64,000 nucleotides of DNA, taken from contig JANBRJ010000024.1 of assembly GCA_027577595.1 (NCBI GenBank), forward strand, positions 124,001 through 188,000. The letters run 5' to 3'. The notes beneath the pieces are model-generated. The model ran no database searches. It was not told the DNA's origin and saw only the letters and a program-made list of their open reading frames with translations. Positions within the stretch are counted from its first letter, which is position 1. Each line of letters begins with the position of its first letter. The translations under genes and the position numbers were made by a program. The stretch is from Coemansia sp. RSA 487. Its lineage: Eukaryota > Kickxellomycota > Kickxellomycetes > Kickxellales > Kickxellaceae. Below, piece after piece: positions 52,029 through 62,174 of the stretch.

Positions 52029-54621
52029 ATGGCTTATCAAGGCTACCCGTTAAACCCAAGAGGTCGTGGCCGTGGCAGAGGAGGAGGCTCTTTTGGCCCC
52101 AGTCCTGCCAGAGGAAAGGGTCGAGGTCGAGGTAGAGATGACCGCTTTAGTCCCTATGCCCGCAATGTATATGACTCTCGCGATGAAGATCACTACCATG
52201 ACAATAGGGGCTTTGAAGGCAGCACCTCTCCTATACATTATGATACGGGCTCATACAAAGAGACAAGGCATCACGAGAATAAGTACAAACGCGAAGAAAG
52301 TCGTTCCACAAGCCGTTCTTGCTATCCTCGCAGAGGCTACTACGACAGGGATGCTGTTGACATTAGCGACACCCATGCATTTGAGCCTACATTCACGAGC
52401 AGTCCCCGAGGTGATAGTCGCTTAGGGTTCGGCTCCGACCATAGACCTAGAGGCAGAGGTGGTGTTCCGGCCAGAGGAAGAGGGCGAGGAAGAGGAAGAG
52501 GAATTCGCGGTCGAGGAGGTGTGTGGAGAGATAGGAGCAGATCCAGGGAATGGTCGGCTGACCACAGGCGCTATCCAACTGACGAGGGTGCTGACTATGG
52601 CTTCCAAACCTCAGCCGATTCCAACGACTTCCATTATGATGATGAATATGCCGATGGCGCAATAAGAAGCAGTCGCCACTTAGACACAAGCTACAACGTG
52701 GCAGACAACGATTCAGGTAACTTTCAACTCCTTGATGCTGCCTGTCTGCAAATAGGTTTGAACAGCCTTGTATTACTGTTATTGATATGCAATGCCCCTA
52801 CCTTGCAAAATATGATCTTCAAATGTAGGCCAGAGACACAACAACAGCGCACACGGCACTCATTACTATGGCAACGAAAACATAAGGGATCAGTTTGGAG
52901 GTGGTGGAGGCGACAATGGACCACACAACAAATACAGAAACCAATACAACTCTCTTCCACTGCCTGGAGGGGGGCGCCAGAAACACCAGCAACATTCGGG
53001 TCGGTATGGGCAACATGGCCACTTCAAAGGCGTACATAATAAGGCAAACAGTGACCATGAGATGATGCACGCTAAAATAAATGGGCATGACAGAAACATT
53101 GGTGGAATCACTGATGCTGGGAGATTTAAACGCGACATACCAATTGCGCCAAAAGAAAAGGATGTGAGACGGACGCTATTTATGCGTACATCAACAAGCA
53201 CAGTGGTGTACAACGAGGATATTGCAGAATGGTTTTCTGAGTTTGGCGAGGTTGCCGACGTGTGCAATCTGATAGGAAGAAGCGGTATTTGCTATGTGAT
53301 GTTCTATGACTCCAGAGGCGTGCAGCAAGCACTCGAGAATGTGGGCAGGCATGTTAGCATAGGCAGCGCCCACTTAACTTTGCAGCCATCGAGGCCCCGC
53401 CCAGATGCCATTGGTCGCTGTCCCAAACCTGATGATTATCAGGCTTCAGTACTTCTTTCTCTGGAAGGCAGTGATATACTGCGTGGCTTCACAGAGTCTG
53501 ACAGGGCGTTGTTTGAAAAGCATGGTGATGTGTGCGACTTTTATTCATGTAACGGGCTGCCAAATGAGTGGATTATTGAATACTATGACGCTCGCTCAGC
53601 ACATGAAGCCGCCTTGGCATGCCACGGGATGCTGTTTGTAGGCGGCACCATATATACAACCTTTATTTGGGATGGTTCTGTCTCTCGCACGAAGCCCCGA
53701 TATGCTACCGCTCAAGGAGCTGCAGGATCTAACGAATCGAATGGCGAAAATGATTTTGTTTCTGTGCAAGGCGGCAGGAATGGAGAGGAATTTACACAGG
53801 AGGCTTCTGTATCATATCCATACAGCACAGCACACGCACATGGCGACAATGCCGCCGTGTTTCAGCAAGGTATATCCAATATACACAATGCAGACTCCAG
53901 ATCAAAAGCGCCGCAGAGTAGCGAAGCAACGTTGGCCAGTAGTAACATTACTACAAATGACAGAGTGGATGTTTTATCCAAGCTGACGCTTGATCCGAGC
54001 CTGCTAAAGAAGGCTCAGGCAGCAAAAGAGATTCTACAGCAGCATAAAGGACTGCTTGGGCTTGACCTTCCAAATGGGCGCCAAACGGAAAGCCCAAAAT
54101 GGTCAGCCGATTCAAACACTGAAAACACACCATTGTCTCCTGTCGTGACAGCGGTAGATGTAAGCATGGAAAGTGATCCTTCCAAAGTGGATGACATCCA
54201 GAACCAAGAGCCTTCTTTCAATTCCCATGTATGCGCAGATACACATGCTGATAGGTATAATCCGCCCAAACGCCACGAGCCTTTGGTATCTAGCTTGCTA
54301 CTATCTGGTGTATCCACTAAAAATGGTGATACTGTCAATTCTGCTACCACTGTCACCGCTGATGCAGAACTGTCGGCTCCTGAATACTCCCTTAAAGATG
54401 GCAACGACTATTTAGATACATCCAAAATGATCTTGTCTCCATTCGACGTCCTACCAATACTGGATACGACAGAAGACCAACAGCAGCGGCAAGAAAGCGG
54501 CCAGATCTTATCCACAGATTCACAGGCAGGGGATACACAAGATCAGTCCGATGGAATCAGTCGTCTATTGGGAATTCTTGCTCAGGTGCAAAAGTCAGCA
54601 TACGATGAGGTCAAAAAGTAG
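52029..54621 (+). CDS. RGG-box RNA-binding protein with two RRMs, Mei2-like arrangement
   Basis: Exon 1 is 52029-52716 and exon 2 is 52829-54621 (GTAAC donor, TGTAG acceptor), giving 826 residues. The N-terminus is an extended RG/RGG region (PRGRGRGRGGGSFG, then ARGRGRGRGRGIRGRGG). A first RRM lies at about residues 305-395 (RRTLFMRTSTSTVVYNEDIA, WFSEFGEVADVC, GICYVMFYDSRGVQQAL). A second, weaker RRM lies at about 405-485 (ASVLLSLEGSDIL, EKHGDVCDFYS, NEWIIEYYDARSAHEAALAC). The YYDaRsA pattern is characteristic of Mei2-like RRMs, but the C-terminal third RRM of Mei2 is not present. The C-terminal 340 residues are disordered. It probably binds mRNA; a meiotic role is speculative. Confidence 0.75.
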
Positions 54622-54928
54622 TGGCCGCATATTTAAAAAATGTTCATGTAGAGCCGCACATTGTATTTGTTTATTTTTTTTTTTACACAGATCAGGTTTC
54701 CTTTATACATGGAGCTCGAAATACCATAGAGGATAGTGGATGGATTTCCCCCCTACATGCCATAGAGTTACAGAGATAAGCAGCATATTTGCAAGACAGG
54801 TTTCTATTTTGTTTGCACGCTACACTGCTTTAGGCGAGTATCAGATAATATGGATTTTATTCATGCGGAGATAGTAAGTTCGCACTTGCTCACAGAAAAC
54901 ACAGAAAGGCTTTATTTGCACGGGCCGC
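54622..54928. other. Convergent spacer RRM gene / eL27
   Basis: About 300 bp with long T runs; probably the 3' ends of both genes. Confidence 0.4.
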
Positions 54929-55949
54929 TTAGAAGCGGAGCTTGGTGAAGAACCACTTGTTCTTGCCAGCAGCATAGCGCTTCTGGAGGCTGGAGCGGAC
55001 AACCTTCTTAGCGGCAGTGCGCTGAGTAGGATCCTGGAAGGCCTCGGTAGTGACAGCGGACTTGATCTCCTCCAGCTCAAAGCTGTAACGGGTAGGCATG
55101 AGATGAGCGTAGTTCACAACCTTGATGAAAGGCTTGACGTGCGAGCGAGAAGCAACCTTCTTCTTGTTCATCGACTTGGTGACCTTCAGCGGATAGCGCT
55201 CGATACCAGAAACGATGGCATGAGGGTAGGGGCGCTCCTTGGTGCCCTCGTCAAAGCTCTTGACGATGACAGCCTTCTTACCGGCGTAACGGCCCTGAAG
55301 AATAATCACAACCTATAGGTACATTTCAGACAAACATTAGAAAAAAGGGCTTGTTTAGTTGTGCGTTGTAAGAGAACAAAAGCATCCTGCAGAAATTCAT
55401 AAAGGCGTAGTATATACCACACAACTGGGCTGGGTTGATTCGTTGCTTGCAATTGGAGATTGCGCGACAAATGAGAATTAGCGTGTCAGACTCCCTGAAT
55501 TCCCTCTTCCCCAGAGACAACACTGCAATTGGATTTTGTTTTGCCAGCCTTGGCTAGACAAGGTTCCTTTGCAGCAATTGTTTGCTAGAATGAAAAGCGT
55601 TAAACCATAGATTGGAGCAACTAATTTCTTTTCAACCCTGTGAATTGACAGCAATAGGTTTTACCACAAACAGACAGTCTAGGGGAAGCTGAAAGGAAAG
55701 TACTGAATTTGTTCGCAATTCCGCAATCTGCATTCCAATCTTAATGTCAGAATCGCTCCCTGCTCAGCGCACTGAAAACGCGTTCCTTGTTGCCTTCTGC
55801 GCCTGCTCCAATATTTCGACAGCTCAACATTTGAATTCAACAAAAAAAAACGTATCCAGTACGCCAGCCCACCATCGAGTAGTACCATCGCATCCATCGT
55901 TGCGCATCCATCAAAAACGTACTTTGCCTCCGCGCAGAAACTTTGCCAT
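54929..55949 (-). CDS. RPL27: 60S ribosomal protein eL27
   Basis: Exon 1 is 27 nt (55923-55949, MAKFLRGGK, donor GTACGT), and exon 2 is 54929-55312 after CTATAG ([18 protein letters not shown]). The joined protein is 136 residues, exactly the human and yeast length; MAKFLKAGKV is the yeast start. Other motifs are [74 protein letters not shown] and the end [12 protein letters not shown]. The 610-nt intron is the longest found here, and its position matches that of yeast RPL27A. Divergent from MCM3. Confidence 0.96.
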
Positions 55950-56352
55950 TGTAAGAATCGTATATATAAAGCGAAATCCTTTTGGAGAGAAAAAAGGGGG
56001 AATCAGGCTTTGTCGTTGGAACGGATGCACTCAACAGCAATGATTTTTGATCCTTTTTTATTTTTCGAAAGTGTGAAAAAGTGGGCAATCTGTTTATCAA
56101 CTTCCTAAATCATAATCGAATATTTGTTTTGATCAGATCAGCGAAGCAAGCTTGGGTGGTTTGTTGCTCTGCAAGCTCTTGTTTACTTTAGAAATAAAGC
56201 AAACAGAAGGCAGCAGCCATTTTCTTTTTCTTCGTTTCACAGAGACACACTTTTCTATTTCATGACTTTGTAAACGTTGTTTCGGCTGAACATTGATAAC
56301 TTATTAACTGTCTCTTTATTTTTAGTCAGGTAAGCATCTCACGTACTCGTAA
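55950..56352. other. Divergent promoter region eL27 / MCM3
   Basis: About 400 bp between the eL27 first exon and the MCM3 start. A TATATATAA run lies just before the eL27 exon (minus sense). The pyrimidine-rich side faces MCM3. No gene. Confidence 0.45.
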
Positions 56353-59097
56353 ATGGACATTGTTTCAGAGCCTGCAACGCTGCCAGGAGCAGGCGGAGGC
56401 AGCACCCAATACACTCTGCCTGAAACCAGCCTGGCAGAGGACATGTTTCTGGAGAGGCAGAGACACTGCCGCGAGTACCTCGAGCGCGAAAACAGAATCA
56501 ACAGCGATATGGAGGAGCTTGAGCGTATAGCGACAAGCGACAAGCCACGACTGATCGTGTCGGTGGACCACATACGCGAGTTCGACGCCGAGCTTGCAGA
56601 AAGCGTAGTCACCGAGCCTGGCGAGTTCATACCTGCGTTTGAGGCAGCAGCAACTGAGCTGGGGCTGTCGCTGGCCACCGGCGCAGGTTACGCAGTGGAT
56701 CCCAATACGTTCCACGTAGCAGCAGGGTTCCGCGGGTCGTTTGGTGCGCACCACCTGACGCCGCGCGGACTGCGCGCAAGGCTTCTTGGGCAGCTGGTGT
56801 GCGTCGAGGGAATTGTCACTCGGTGCTCGCTGGTCAGGCCCAAGGTTGTGCGCTCGGTGCACTACTCTGAGGCCACAAAGACATTCTACGCGAAAAGCTA
56901 CCATGACCAGACAAGCGGCGGCGGCAAAGGCGACGCGTCGGCGGGGCTTTCCAGCGCGTACCCCACCAGCGACGACAAGGGCAACCCGCTGACCACAGAG
57001 TATGGGTACAGCCGCTACATGGACCACCAGACGGTCAACATACAGGAGATGCCGGAGCGCGCGCCGCCGGGGCAGCTGCCGCGAGGCGTCGACGTGATGC
57101 TAGATGACGACCTTGTTGATGTGGTCAAGCCAGGCGACCGTGTGTCTCTGGTGGGCGTGTACCGCGCGCTGGGCGGGAAGGCAACCACAGCTACGTCAGC
57201 TATCTTCCGGACAGTTATCGTAGTGAACTCGGTGCGTGTGTTCGGCGCAGGGTCGCTTGCGGCAACAAGCGCCAGTGCAAAGGCGAGTGCTAAGGACATC
57301 AACGCACGCGCAAGCGCGTCGGGGCTCCCGGGCGCAATGGTGCTGACTGACGGGGACATCCGCAACATCCACACGGTGGCCAAACGCGGAGACGCGTTTG
57401 ATCTGCTTTCGCAGTCACTGGCGCCCAGCATTTGCGGACACAGCGAGATCAAGCGTGCGGTTTTGCTGCAGATGTTGGGGGGCATGGAGAAGAACCTGGA
57501 GAATGGAACGCACATCCGTGGCGACATCAACGTGCTTATGGTTGGCGACCCGTCGACGGCCAAGTCGCAGCTCCTGCGGTACGTGCTGCGCATTGCCCCG
57601 CTTGCAATTGCAACCACCGGGCGCGGATCTTCCGGTGTCGGTCTCACAGCAGCTGTCGTATCGGACAAGGACACCGGCGAGCGCAGACTGGAGGCGGGTG
57701 CGATGGTTCTTGCGGACCGCGGCGTGGTCTGCATCGACGAGTTCGATAAGATGACGGATGTGGACCGCGTAGCGATCCACGAAGTGATGGAGCAGCAGAC
57801 GGTGACTGTTGCAAAGGCGGGAATCCACACGACGCTGAACGCCCGATGCTCTGTGCTTGCCGCAGCCAATCCGGTGTATGGACGCTACGACCCAAAGCGG
57901 CCGCCACACCAGAACATTGCGCTGCCGGACTCGCTTCTGTCGCGCTTTGACCTACTGTTTATTGTCACAGACTCGATGGATGAGGCACGTGACCGTATGA
58001 TCTCGTCGCATGTGCTGCGCATGCACCGCTATGTGCCCCCGGGCCTGGATGCGGGCCAACCTATCACAGACCTCCTGGACCAGGGCGTCGGGACCGCCCA
58101 GCTTCTTGCCGGCTTCCGCGGAAACGACTCTGGGGCCGTGGCGGGGCTGGATGAAGACGAAGACGCGTCCGACCGCCCGTGTCAGGTCTTTGAGCCCTAC
58201 AACGAGTATCTTCACGCAGGCGTTGCAGCTGCACGCGCCCCCCGCCGCCGCGGACGCAGCCGCAGCCGCCGGGCTGTGCTCTCGAGTGGTGACGACACGC
58301 AGGGCAAGCGCGAAGTTCTTTCCACAGAGTTCCTGCGCCGCTACCTCTATTTTGCCAAGAACATGATACGGCCTGTGCTCAGCAGCGATGCCGCCGACGA
58401 CCTTGCCAACGCGTACGCTGAGCTGCGTGCCCAGGCAAGCGGCCAGTCGCTGGAGGGCCGTGGCGCCACTGGTGCTGTCCAGACTACAACGCCAATTACC
58501 GCACGTACGCTCGAGACGCTCATTCGCCTCTCTACCGCCCACGCGAAGATGCGCCTCTCGCCGATCGTCGATGCCCAGGATGCCGAGGTTGCCAAGTCGC
58601 TGCTTCGGTTCGCGTTGTTCAAGGAGCAGGCCACCAAACCGCCAAACCCCAGGCGCAGTGCGCGGCGCAAGCAGAAGCGCGTGCGCACCAGCGATGATTC
58701 GGAATCTAGCAAGGAGTCGAGTGCGGATGAGCTTGGCGAGCCTGCTGCTCAACAACCAGCAGCAGCCGACAGTGGTGGACTGAGGCCCATGCAGGTGCCA
58801 CAGGCTGTCGACGATGCTACTGCCTCTATGGAGGTTGATGATGATGCTGGAACTGGAGCTGGGGCCATTTCGAGAGAAAGGTCCGAGCTGTTTAGGTCGC
58901 AGCTTAGAAAGGCGATCTCTGAGCGCCGCCTAGACGCCAATGACTCGTGGTCATTCCCCGATCCCTTCATATCGGCCATCAACGACGGGCTCTCCAGCTC
59001 TGGTGCATTCTCACTACAGGAGGCCGAGCTGGCGCTGCTTGAAATGGAGAGCGAGAATCGCCTCATGTTCCGTGACAATATGATTTTGATGATGTAA
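56353..59097 (+). CDS. MCM3: DNA replication licensing factor MCM3
   Basis: A single exon encodes 914 residues. The N-terminal domain has LVCVEGIVTRCSLVRPKVVR, the MCM3-type OB segment. The AAA core has GDPSTAKSQLLRYVL (Walker A of the MCM type), VCIDEFDKM (Walker B), and DSLLSRFDLLFIV (arginine finger). SICGHSEIKRAVLLQMLGG and GGKGTHIRGDIN-like sequence (NGTHIRGDINVLMVGDP) also match. A basic insert (RAPRRRGRSRSRR) follows the arginine-finger region, where MCM3 proteins carry an insert. Length is above the human 808 because of this insert and an acidic, Ser-rich C-terminal linker. A small C-terminal winged-helix-like segment (SSSGAFSLQEAELALLEMES) is present. It is part of the MCM2-7 helicase. 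Confidence 0.96.
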   Translation: MDIVSEPATLPGAGGGSTQYTLPETSLAEDMFLERQRHCREYLERENRINSDMEELERIATSDKPRLIVSVDHIREFDAELAESVVTEPGEFIPAFEAAATELGLSLATGAGYAVDPNTFHVAAGFRGSFGAHHLTPRGLRARLLGQLVCVEGIVTRCSLVRPKVVRSVHYSEATKTFYAKSYHDQTSGGGKGDASAGLSSAYPTSDDKGNPLTTEYGYSRYMDHQTVNIQEMPERAPPGQLPRGVDVMLDDDLVDVVKPGDRVSLVGVYRALGGKATTATSAIFRTVIVVNSVRVFGAGSLAATSASAKASAKDINARASASGLPGAMVLTDGDIRNIHTVAKRGDAFDLLSQSLAPSICGHSEIKRAVLLQMLGGMEKNLENGTHIRGDINVLMVGDPSTAKSQLLRYVLRIAPLAIATTGRGSSGVGLTAAVVSDKDTGERRLEAGAMVLADRGVVCIDEFDKMTDVDRVAIHEVMEQQTVTVAKAGIHTTLNARCSVLAAANPVYGRYDPKRPPHQNIALPDSLLSRFDLLFIVTDSMDEARDRMISSHVLRMHRYVPPGLDAGQPITDLLDQGVGTAQLLAGFRGNDSGAVAGLDEDEDASDRPCQVFEPYNEYLHAGVAAARAPRRRGRSRSRRAVLSSGDDTQGKREVLSTEFLRRYLYFAKNMIRPVLSSDAADDLANAYAELRAQASGQSLEGRGATGAVQTTTPITARTLETLIRLSTAHAKMRLSPIVDAQDAEVAKSLLRFALFKEQATKPPNPRRSARRKQKRVRTSDDSESSKESSADELGEPAAQQPAAADSGGLRPMQVPQAVDDATASMEVDDDAGTGAGAISRERSELFRSQLRKAISERRLDANDSWSFPDPFISAINDGLSSSGAFSLQEAELALLEMESENRLMFRDNMILMM

Positions 59098-59395
59098 ATC
59101 TGCTTTTACTTACGAGCTGTTGTGCCCTTTTGCTGCTGCTGTGACGGCTTGGACACATTTCAAGAAACCCTTGCCTTTTCCGTTAGCCACTACTTTTACT
59201 CTTTTCCCTTTTTTTCTTTTCTTCTGAGTTTTGGTAAATGAATATATTGGTGCTCTGAATAGCGCTTGATTAAATGCTCTGTTTTTTGAAAGATCGCCAG
59301 CTACCTTCATCATCACAAAACTCCTGCTTGTCTCTGCAAGTGGCACTTTTTTTGTAATTAGCTCTTCTTTCTTTGCATTCCTGTTTCTGTTTACA

Positions 59396-62086
59396 ATGGC
59401 CACCGAGGCTCCTGCCAGCGCAGCAAGTGGACTTGACCTCGACGCCTCGGGCGAGATTTCCTGGACAAAGTTCGAGAACCTCACACAGAGTTTGGACATT
59501 GCCGAGATTGAGCAGGCGTATAGACTTCTCGAGCTTGAGGAGGCGCGCGTTGATATAGAAATATCTGAGGGTGTAGAGAGAAGCGATGAGGTCAATGCGC
59601 GCTTTGCTCAGCTTTCTGACCTTCGTGGCAGCCTGGCTGGAATATCCGAGCTGCTTGCACCAGCCCAGGCGGCAGTTGATGCAACTGCAACAAATGCTGG
59701 CGCTCTTAGTGCGCGAGTCCGCTTTTTGGATCAGGAGCTGACAAAGCTGGAGGATGCTGTAAAAATGGCGGCTGACACCGACCTTCTCAAGCAGCGACTG
59801 TCCGAGCTTTTGGTTGCCATGCAAGACAAGGACTTTGATGTGGCCGCTGCATTGGTCCACAAGTACATAACCACCGATTCTGCAACACTGGATAATCCAT
59901 TTGTGTCGTTTGCACAGCCTCCTTCCAATGCACCTGCTTTGACAGACGCAGCCAGCACCACCACTCAGTCAAGCAGCCCCGCCCGGATAGTCGCTGAGGC
60001 TTCGAAGGAGCTTACGGAACGCGTCTCATATATGTTTGGGACCGCTGTTGAGACGAATAACACAAAGGAAATCAGTCGCTGCTTCAGACTCTTCCCATTG
60101 CTGGGCGAGGAGACCCGCGGCTTGGATATGTACTCTGAGTTTCTGTGCAGCGTCATCGCGGAGAAATCGCGAATAACAGGGGATATCCAGACCAACATAC
60201 ACGCGCTACGCGTCACCAGAATATTCGAGGTTATTGCCACCGTCATCGACAACCACTTTCCGCTCGTCGAAACCCACTATGGACCTGGGCGCATGATCCG
60301 TGTGATGCAGAGGCTGCAGATGGAAGGCGCAAAGCGCGCGGCAATGGTACTAGACTTTTTCGAGGAGGACCGCCAAATCAAGCGCCGGTTAGCGCAGATA
60401 CAACAGGCGGATGTCCTGTCCAGGCAACTCCCAACCTTTGGTGACAGGGGGAGAACTGGTCAGCACAGTGAGGATGATATCTCTGACAACGACTTTAAAG
60501 AGATCACAAGCATACTGGCCGAGCTCGTTTTAGTTGAGCGCCAGATAGCAGCATTCAATCGTTTTATGGAGTCAAGGGCTATGCCGGAGATACAAGCGCT
60601 TGTAAGCGAACTAGACGCCGAAGAAAGGATATTCATGCCTGCAGATGCTGTGGCAAGCCTTGTTCCACTGTCGATGCAAAGCGCCTTTGGAGCCTTCACT
60701 GCCAAAAGCAACACCGCTCGTGTGTTGTTTGACAAGCGCACTGGCCTGATAAGCAGCACGCCGCTTTCGCTGCGGCTTGTGTGGTTGACCGAAACGTATG
60801 TCTCCTTTGAAACGTTCTTTTTGACAAAGTCGGTGACCAAGGCCATGCTGCTTGACGATACCGAAAGCCTTGTAGGATGGGCATACCCTTTGCAAGAAAA
60901 TGCGGATAGCGGGCTTGCGAAGAGCAGTGCACCGGTGTCTGGGCTTTCTGGCGACAAAGGCAAGGGTTGGCTCGGGAAACACATGTCACTAGATATGCCA
61001 CAGACATCATCTTGTGTCGGCGATGTATTCTTTGTAGTAAGGACATCCCTTGAGCATGCCATTGCCACGCAGCAAGCCTCTGCAGTCGAAGCTGTTGTTC
61101 AACACACGATTGGGACTGTAAACTCTGTATTTCTCTCTGCATTGGAGGCATCTGCGCTTAAGCGATGGGGTTCTGTCGGCGGTGGTAGCAGCCAAGCCCT
61201 GCAGCTGGGCATCACACCAGGAGAATCCTCCAGTTGGCGTCTTCCTGGGGTGCGGGCGCGTGCTTCTAGCACAGGATCAGAGAAGCAAACAGCGGCGAGC
61301 ACTCAGATCACTCCGTACGCGAGTGCTCAGCGTGAGATACTGGTGGCGCTGAACAACCTGGATCTTGCGTGTACGTACATGCAAAAGACCGTGGAGACAC
61401 TCTCGTCAAAACTAGACAGCGAGTGGCGACGGGTGCCAGACCAGAACGACGTAACAAGGGCACAGAATGCGATAGACACGCTCTCTGCGCTTTCCGCCAA
61501 GTTCTCGCACTCCAAGCAGCGCTCTCTCGAACAGATTGGCTTGCAGGTGTTCAAGCCATGGGTTAGAACCATTTTGCAACAATCTTATCGCGATATCAAG
61601 TATGTCTTGACAGACGAAGAGTTTAACGATATGCAAAACGACAACCTCTTTCAAAAGCGCTTTATGTTAAAGTTTGGTAGTTTGGCAAGGCAGCTGAAGC
61701 AGCGGCTATCTGCACACAACCTTTCAGCAGCACTGGAGAATGCCATTGCCTCGCTTTCCGGTGACTGGGAACGGGCGATTCGCCAGTCAAAATTCAACAT
61801 GCTTGGAGGCATCATGGTTGAAAAGGACGTGCGTGAAATACAGCGGTATTTGGAGAAAGAAACAGGGGCGGGGCTAAGACGGAGGTTTGCGCGGCTTGTT
61901 CAGATGGCTGACGTTCTTGCGGTGGAAAACATGGCCGATGTCAGCCATATACTGGAATCGCAATCGGTCGTCGACATGACAGCAGGCTCGCAGATGCCAC
62001 CGCCCCTATCTAAGAGCGATATAATAGCGCTGTTGGCTAACCGAATAGATATTTCAGAAAAGGATATACCGAATCTTAACACGTAA
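59396..62086 (+). CDS. COG4: Conserved oligomeric Golgi complex subunit 4
   Basis: A single exon encodes 896 residues, starting MATEAPASAASGLDLDASGE. The N-terminal half is helical with COG4-type sequence: ARFAQLSDLRGSLAGISELL, LDQELTKLEDAVKMAADTDL, LVAMQDKDFDVAAALVHKYI, then RCFRLFPLLGEETRGLDMYS and RITGDIQTNIHALRVTRIFE. The middle has GRMIRVMQRLQMEGAKRAAM and LDFFEEDRQI. The C-terminal half includes LVALNNLDLACTYMQK-like sequence and LGGIMVEKDVREIQRYLEKE. COG4 belongs to lobe A of the tethering complex for retrograde Golgi vesicles and binds SNARE regulators. Human is 785, so this one is longer by inserts. It lies 298 bp behind MCM3 on the same strand. Confidence 0.92.
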   Translation: MATEAPASAASGLDLDASGEISWTKFENLTQSLDIAEIEQAYRLLELEEARVDIEISEGVERSDEVNARFAQLSDLRGSLAGISELLAPAQAAVDATATNAGALSARVRFLDQELTKLEDAVKMAADTDLLKQRLSELLVAMQDKDFDVAAALVHKYITTDSATLDNPFVSFAQPPSNAPALTDAASTTTQSSSPARIVAEASKELTERVSYMFGTAVETNNTKEISRCFRLFPLLGEETRGLDMYSEFLCSVIAEKSRITGDIQTNIHALRVTRIFEVIATVIDNHFPLVETHYGPGRMIRVMQRLQMEGAKRAAMVLDFFEEDRQIKRRLAQIQQADVLSRQLPTFGDRGRTGQHSEDDISDNDFKEITSILAELVLVERQIAAFNRFMESRAMPEIQALVSELDAEERIFMPADAVASLVPLSMQSAFGAFTAKSNTARVLFDKRTGLISSTPLSLRLVWLTETYVSFETFFLTKSVTKAMLLDDTESLVGWAYPLQENADSGLAKSSAPVSGLSGDKGKGWLGKHMSLDMPQTSSCVGDVFFVVRTSLEHAIATQQASAVEAVVQHTIGTVNSVFLSALEASALKRWGSVGGGSSQALQLGITPGESSSWRLPGVRARASSTGSEKQTAASTQITPYASAQREILVALNNLDLACTYMQKTVETLSSKLDSEWRRVPDQNDVTRAQNAIDTLSALSAKFSHSKQRSLEQIGLQVFKPWVRTILQQSYRDIKYVLTDEEFNDMQNDNLFQKRFMLKFGSLARQLKQRLSAHNLSAALENAIASLSGDWERAIRQSKFNMLGGIMVEKDVREIQRYLEKETGAGLRRRFARLVQMADVLAVENMADVSHILESQSVVDMTAGSQMPPPLSKSDIIALLANRIDISEKDIPNLNT

Positions 62087-62174
62087 AAGTGCTCCTGTTT
62101 CGTTGAATTCAGTTTCAAGGATATATGGCTATGATGTGTATATGTTTCCAATACGAACATTCCGCCCCCTTTCT

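Noticed and set aside
57015-58755. Several long minus-strand ORFs opposite MCM3
   Set aside because: They are antisense shadows of a highly conserved coding exon and have no motifs.
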